Virus record (IMG/VR): IMGVR_UViG_3300042387_002109
Coordinates: 1-47,398 of that record
Length of the DNA stretch: 47,398 nucleotides
Origin: a virus
Direction: 5' to 3' (one strand)
The notes under the pieces were generated by a model. It ran no database searches and was not told the DNA's origin. It saw only the letters and a program-made list of their open reading frames with translations. Each line of letters starts with the position of its first letter. Position 1 is the stretch's first letter. Position numbers and translations under genes: made by a program. Of the stretch, positions 46,110 to 47,398 are shown in pieces.

Positions 46110-46267
46110 AAACATTTGGACTATTCATGTTATTAATGTTAGTATGTATATTAATTACATTTAATATATTCAAAGAAGTTGGAGATCGTGAAATTCTACT
46201 AATGACTCTATCCATGTTGATGGCGTATATATTTTATAAATTAATTAAAGAAGAATCAAAAGATTAA
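46106..46267 (+). CDS. Small two-helix membrane protein
   Basis: A 53-residue ORF with two hydrophobic segments (LFMLLMLVCILITFNIF; ILLMTLSMLMAYIFY) and a basic/acidic tail. ATGA overlap with the upstream gene. Topology resembles a minimal holin or inhibitor; unproven. Confidence 0.55.
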   Translation: MKTFGLFMLLMLVCILITFNIFKEVGDREILLMTLSMLMAYIFYKLIKEESKD

Positions 46268-46270
46268 ACT

Positions 46271-46504
46271 ATGGCACAACAAACAGCAGTAGAATGGTTA
46301 GTGAAAATGTTGTACAGCCCAGTATGCAAAGGTTTTATTGAAGGTAGGACACAAATACCATTTCATATCATTGAACAAGCAAAAGCAATGGAGAAAGAGC
46401 ATATAATGAAAGCATTTTCCGATGGACAACAAACACCTATGAATCATCCAACTCTTCCACATTATAGTAGAGATGAATATTACAATGAACAATATGGAAA
46501 ATAA
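46271..46504 (+). CDS. Small conserved phage protein
   Basis: A 77-residue protein. 'TAVEWLVKMLY' with 'IIEQAKAMEKEHIMKAFSDG' matches a small protein often found in phages of Bacteroidota ('TAVEWL...I.QAK.MEKEQI..A...G'), unknown role. It overlaps the next gene by about 11 bp. Confidence 0.65.
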   Translation: MAQQTAVEWLVKMLYSPVCKGFIEGRTQIPFHIIEQAKAMEKEHIMKAFSDGQQTPMNHPTLPHYSRDEYYNEQYGK

Positions 46505-46700
46505 CATAGCAGCAGGTGATATAATAAAAACACGGGTGGGTGGGCCATATAAGGTTATTAGCGTTAAGGATAATTTAGTAACGTTTAAAATGAAAAACGG
46601 AATTGGAATGACTATAACACAACACGTGACGGAATTGGTTAAGGATGTGGATTTGAATTGTGAATATAGTGGATTACCATCTGTTAAGGCATATGAATAA
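46494..46700 (+). CDS. Small beta-barrel-like protein
   Basis: A 68-residue protein. 'AAGDIIKTRVGGPYKVISVK' then 'VTFKMKNGIGMTI' is the strand-loop-strand pattern of a small SH3/KOW-like barrel, which often binds RNA, DNA or protein. ATG 46494 is chosen. Two in-frame ATGs upstream (46473, 46485) lie deeper in the preceding gene and add only MNITMNN. Confidence 0.5.
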   Translation: MENNIAAGDIIKTRVGGPYKVISVKDNLVTFKMKNGIGMTITQHVTELVKDVDLNCEYSGLPSVKAYE

Positions 46701-46706
46701 ATAAAT

Positions 46707-46799
46707 AGTCAGGTGGCGGAATTGGTAGACGCTAATTAACAGATAGAGAGAATAAAGGAATGGTTATCTCTCATACAGGTTCGAATCCTGTCCTGGCTA
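46707..46799 (+). ncRNA. tRNA-Leu/Ser-like RNA with abnormal anticodon region
   Basis: Acceptor AGTCAGG/CCTGGCT (one G-U), D arm GCG-GAATTGGTAGA-CGC and T arm ACAGG-TTCGAAT-CCTGT are canonical. Between D and T arms lie 42 nt that do not give a normal anticodon arm. The strongest structure is a hairpin GAGAG(A)ATAA/TTATCTCTC; an alternative is AGATA/TATCT with a 19-nt loop. The part left for an anticodon arm is TAATTAACAGATA, 13 nt, without a stem. No anticodon can be assigned. Discriminator A, CCA not encoded. Confidence 0.6.
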
Positions 46800-46815
46800 C
46801 AAAATAAGTAGCAAT

Positions 46816-46968
46816 ATGGAACAACAAACAATAGACAGTATAAACGAAACGTTAGATAGGATCGAGGCGAGAATGGATGAAATGAATAAAATGTTGGGTG
46901 AGATAGTGGACGAGATAGATAGATATAAGAATGTACCCAGCAAAACTATAACGAACGAATACGACTAA
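46816..46968 (+). CDS. Small coiled-coil protein
   Basis: A 50-residue, mostly helical protein with heptads (INETLDRIEARMDEMNKMLG). No family recognised. It starts 16 bp after the tRNA-like RNA and lies 2 bp before a membrane-protein gene. Confidence 0.5.
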   Translation: MEQQTIDSINETLDRIEARMDEMNKMLGEIVDEIDRYKNVPSKTITNEYD

Positions 46969-46970
46969 CA

Positions 46971-47099
46971 ATGAGAAATAAACGATTACATCAAATTGAG
47001 AATATAGGTTTCTATGTGACGATAGTGTTCGGTTCAATCGTTATAACGCTTGGTTTTCTAGCGTTGGTGGGCAAGATAGTAATGAGTATATTTAGTTAA
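46971..47099 (+). CDS. Very small membrane protein
   Basis: A 42-residue ORF with one membrane helix (FYVTIVFGSIVITLGFLALV). No family recognised. Ends 10 bp before the next gene. Confidence 0.5.
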   Translation: MRNKRLHQIENIGFYVTIVFGSIVITLGFLALVGKIVMSIFS

Positions 47100-47109
47100 A
47101 TAAATAAGT

Positions 47110-47313
47110 ATGAAAAATAAAGTATGGTACAAAATAGAAATTGCGACAGAGGAGCAAAATGTATCAATATATCCAAGTGAAACCTACGATGGTATTATTG
47201 TGGAGACAAGAGAATTGAGTAATAAAACAAGTCCAATATTATATCTTAACAAAAATGAGATGGAATTGTTGATTGAAAGAATGATTGAGATGATGAAATA
47301 TGTTAAACAATAA
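47110..47313 (+). CDS. Hypothetical small protein
   Basis: A 67-residue protein with beta-like N-terminus (VWYKIEIATEEQNVSIYPSE) and a C-terminal helix rich in Met. No domain recognised. Confidence 0.5.
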   Translation: MKNKVWYKIEIATEEQNVSIYPSETYDGIIVETRELSNKTSPILYLNKNEMELLIERMIEMMKYVKQ

Positions 47314-47322
47314 AAATAAAAT

Positions 47323-47398
47323 ATGAGCGCAAGTAATGTTGTTATGTTGTTAGGTTGGTTAATTTTGATGGTAAGTTTTGTGTGGCCGAGTAATAAAT
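47323..47398 (+). CDS. Membrane protein, 3' truncated by window edge
   Basis: The frame opens at ATG 47323, 9 bp after the previous stop, and is open to the end of the window. The visible 25 residues (MSASNVVMLLGWLILMVSFV, then WPSN) are a membrane helix. Nothing more can be said. Confidence 0.4.
   Translation, partial: MSASNVVMLLGWLILMVSFVWPSNK

Noticed and set aside
1-47398. CRISPR array, insertion sequence or integrase/att site
   Set aside because: No regularly spaced direct repeats, no transposase or integrase motif and no terminal inverted repeats were seen.

Overview
The window is a 47.4 kb stretch of a tailed-phage genome (Caudoviricetes), not a bacterial chromosome. Every gene I can support lies on the plus strand, genes are packed with ATGA or few-base junctions, and very small ORFs are frequent. 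The left edge carries a T4-type clamp-loader pair (gp44-like C-terminus, gp62-like subunit) with a Cas4/RecB-like nuclease, pointing to a T4-like myophage. The host is very probably a member of Bacteroidota. A DUF4494 protein, a type IX secretion C-terminal sorting domain, TAnnTTYR promoter boxes with a TTTG element 20 nt upstream at several sites, and A-rich leaders without Shine-Dalgarno sequences all fit that phylum. The DNA is AT-rich and uses the standard bacterial code.

Layout. (1) 1-3.0 kb: replication genes and small zinc-ribbon, coiled-coil and RHH-like proteins. (2) 3.0-20.5 kb: a long glycan and small-molecule cluster with about seven glycosyltransferase-like proteins (GT4, GT2/GT-A, GT10). 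It also has an HAD phosphatase, a split HldE-like kinase/cytidylyltransferase pair, a cupin, FAD and NAD oxidoreductases, an NAD-epimerase, a B12 radical-SAM enzyme and a split TPP enzyme. A ColD/RfbH-like dehydratase (His in place of the PLP lysine), an RmlC-like epimerase, adenine phosphoribosyltransferase, an MTA/SAH nucleosidase-like protein and an FkbM methyltransferase-GT fusion complete it. (3) 20.5-23.7 kb: a ClpP-like protease and small proteins, including a degenerate HNH relative and DUF4494. (4) 23.3-26.05 kb: an RNA island with tRNA-Met(CAT), two abnormal tRNA-like RNAs, a GC-rich multi-hairpin RNA, tRNA-Leu(TAA), an HNH gene with a hairpin at its start, tmRNA and a terminator. 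(5) 26.07-33.6 kb: an envelope cassette of signal-peptide proteins, small membrane proteins, a CsgG-like protein, a beta-barrel, a T9SS cargo protein, a C-type lectin paralogue and a lipoprotein. (6) 33.6-41.7 kb: metallophosphoesterase, two Tat-leader peptides, thymidylate synthase, PRPP synthetase, a secreted DNA/RNA nuclease, an AdoMet decarboxylase-like protein and DUF932. (7) 41.8-47.4 kb: small genes, mostly unknown, divided by promoter and hairpin modules. They include a candidate caspase-fold protein and a third tRNA-like RNA.

Working together (inference). The glycan cluster and envelope cassette suggest that the phage remodels the infected cell surface or decorates its own particle. 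MTA/SAH nucleosidase, Apt and PRPP synthetase could recycle adenine released by the radical-SAM and methyltransferase reactions and, with the SpeD-like protein, by polyamine metabolism. A recurrent two-block promoter (GGYMRRRT, then TAnnTTYA starting 15-17 nt after the first block) precedes ten genes. Most lie in the right-hand small-gene region, where several hairpins end directly in a further -10-like box, suggesting many short transcription units.
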